The translations under genes and the position numbers were made by a program. A stretch of 21,446 bases of DNA from Glomus cerebriforme (Eukaryota; Glomeromycota; Glomeromycetes; Glomerales; Glomeraceae), in the NCBI GenBank assembly GCA_003550305.1, contig QKYT01000507.1:34579-56024 (forward strand). The letters are read 5' to 3'. Positions within the stretch are counted from its first letter, which is position 1. Each line of letters starts with the position of its first letter. The notes below the pieces were generated by a model. That model searched no databases. It saw only the letters and a program-made list of their open reading frames with translations, and was not told where the DNA came from. Of this stretch, positions 19,925 through 21,446 are shown piece after piece.

Positions 19925-21304
19925 ATGGAAACTTGGTTATTATATGCTTCAGTAATAATTTGTATATTTTGTTTTCAAAACATTTATGTACAAGTAAAAC
20001 GAAATGGTGTAGTTCTCATTTGGTATAGCATTTCAAATTCCATTTTATCGCTTTCATACGTAATTGGTGGTATAGTTTTACATAATAATTTTACCGTTGA
20101 AAATGCTACAACTTATGAACATGTATGGTGTGGAATAAGTGGTTTATTATTAACATTAAGTTCAATAGCAAATGCGGGTCTCGCTTTAGCTTTATCAATT
20201 GAATTATACGTCTCTTTAAGGTTAACAAATCCAGCAGCAAGACAGGATCCAAGAATTATAAGGTTAAACATATTTTTAGCATTTGGGATGCCGATCTTGG
20301 CGGTACTTAGTAGTATAATAATATTAGGTATTGAAAATGATAGAATTTTTACAAATTTTGATGATGGAGGAATATGTGAAATTGCAAGACATGGAAGTCA
20401 AAATGTACTTTTATTCATCTTTAGAACTTTACCAGAATATCTTTCAATTTATCCTTCATGTATTTTATCAGTTTTAGCATTGATTCCTGTCGCACAAAAA
20501 GTATTTGAGAATCGTAGATTACAAAATTCACTTTCAATTCCATGGGCTATAGAAAAAGAACCAGAATCTTATTCATTACCAACAAGAGGAGGACCACCAC
20601 CAAATCCTTCAATACCACCAAATGCAAGAATGCTCTTACCAAGAAATGTACTTTTACGTATGGGACTTTGGTGTTGTTTATTAATATTATTTGGAATTCC
20701 TACTTCAATAATTTTATTAAAAACTAATATACAATGTTTAATAAATGGAATTCCAAGATTAAATTATTTACCTGATGTTGAAATATCATATTGGAAAAGA
20801 AATGGTAATACTATACATATGTTACTTACTATGGCCTTATTTTTATTATGTTTTGGTACTGGAGCATTTGCAAATGAACAATATTGTGAACTTTGGACAA
20901 GAATTTTAAGTTTTATATTTTGCAGGTAATTATTATTAATGAAATTATTATTATTTTATATATATGATATTAAATTTTTTTTTTTTTTTTTTTTTAATCG
21001 TAGGTACAAATTAAAACCTTCTAAATATAAAACACGAGCGTTAGAATTTGAAATAGTTCAACCAAGTAATCGCGTAACCCCAACATCAACCACTTATACC
21101 TCATACGTTTCAAATACACCACCAACACAATCAACATTTTCAGATCGTTCCAATCGTTCATATACAATAGAATATCAAAATATTATTAACGCAATAAATA
21201 ATAATGATAATGATGATGAAAGAACAGGTTCTTCAACTTCTCCATATGAATCAATTGTGATTAACGAAATTACAAGACCAAAAGCTGCTAAATTATCTCC
21301 GTAA
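19925..21304 (+). CDS. STE3-like pheromone receptor (class D seven-helix GPCR)
   Basis: Two exons (19925-20925, 21004-21304; intron 78 nt with a 21-T tract before TCGTAG), 433 residues. Seven hydrophobic segments fall at about 4-22, 29-52, 69-95, 111-137, 159-194, 241-266 and 296-318. Family hallmarks: VWCGISG at the start of helix 3 (Cys69), a second Cys (151) in extracellular loop 2 for the usual disulphide, LLRMGLWCCLLILFGIPTS in helix 6, and FGTGAFANEQY at the end of helix 7. Two N-glycosylation sequons (Asn55, Asn60) lie in extracellular loop 1, agreeing with an N-out topology. Loop 3 is long and Pro-rich (about 195-240), and the tail is Ser/Thr-rich, suited to phosphorylation. STE3 proteins sense lipopeptide mating pheromone at the plasma membrane and signal through a G protein to a MAPK cascade. 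The ligand here may be different. Confidence 0.85.
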
Positions 21305-21352
21305 TGTATTTTTTTTTTTTCCTTTTTTTTTTTTTTTTTTTTGATGGGGAAA

Positions 21353-21394
<42 letters not shown>

Positions 21395-21446
21395 ATGGGA
21401 GAAATTTGATCAACTTTGATCATTGTTTGATTCTTTGAATCTTTTC
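21305..21446 (+). repeat. Poly-T tracts with a duplicated GATGGG unit
   Basis: After the receptor stop come 12, 20 and 38 T in succession (21309-21320, 21323-21342, 21356-21393). The last two tracts each run into GATGGGG or GATGGGA followed by AAAT-like sequence, so the unit T-tract plus GATGGG is duplicated. No AATAAA signal is seen. The exact T counts may be assembly-dependent. Confidence 0.7.

Noticed and set aside
21175..21423. Minus-strand Lys-rich frame at the right end
   Set aside because: It is poly-T read backwards, overlapping the receptor's last exon.

Overview
The window looks like nuclear DNA of a filamentous fungus, most probably an arbuscular mycorrhizal fungus of the Glomeromycotina (Rhizophagus-like). 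The evidence is extreme A+T richness, short GT-AG introns of about 70-140 nt in A/T-rich sequence, long gene-poor spacers, and gene types that are expanded in those fungi: two lineage-type protein kinases, a BTB-BACK-TLDc protein and a TetX/UbiH-like FAD monooxygenase. A STE3-type pheromone receptor closes the window. The species assignment is inference; no rRNA or other marker is present.

Layout. 44-1101 (-): 5' part of a protein kinase running off the left edge. 1509-1934 (-): a possible tiny Cys-rich gene inside an otherwise empty spacer. 3058-4677 (+): a complete kinase gene with a Cys-pair zinc-ribbon-like N-terminus. 4678-7281: non-coding spacer with two fold-back elements. 7282-7722 (+): a single-exon lineage-specific protein of unknown function with an N-myristoylation-type start and a coiled coil. 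8864-10309 (-): BTB-BACK-TLDc protein. 11376-11818 (-): probable remains of a small membrane-protein gene. 12211-13920 (-): FAD monooxygenase with one frameshift. 14648-14836 (-): small predicted secreted protein. 14837-19924: about 5 kb without a convincing gene but with a mariner-like MITE, hairpins and microsatellites. 19925-21304 (+): STE3-like seven-helix receptor. The window ends in long poly-T tracts.

The genes do not form a pathway or cluster; they are independently oriented monocistronic eukaryotic genes. The themes are signalling (two kinases, one receptor), BTB-TLDc adaptor function and a flavin oxygenase. The two kinases share an intron at the same place (directly after the Asn-Glu that ends the helix-C segment), so they are members of one expanded family. 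Exon joins given here come from reading frame continuity plus GT-AG signals; transcripts would settle them. I see no CRISPR, no rRNA, no convincing intact tRNA and no intact autonomous transposon. The most interesting unexplained items are the Cys-rich mini-gene, the myristoylation/coiled-coil protein at 7282, the fold-back elements, and a recurrent TACTGTA/TACAGTA heptamer that sits only outside coding exons.
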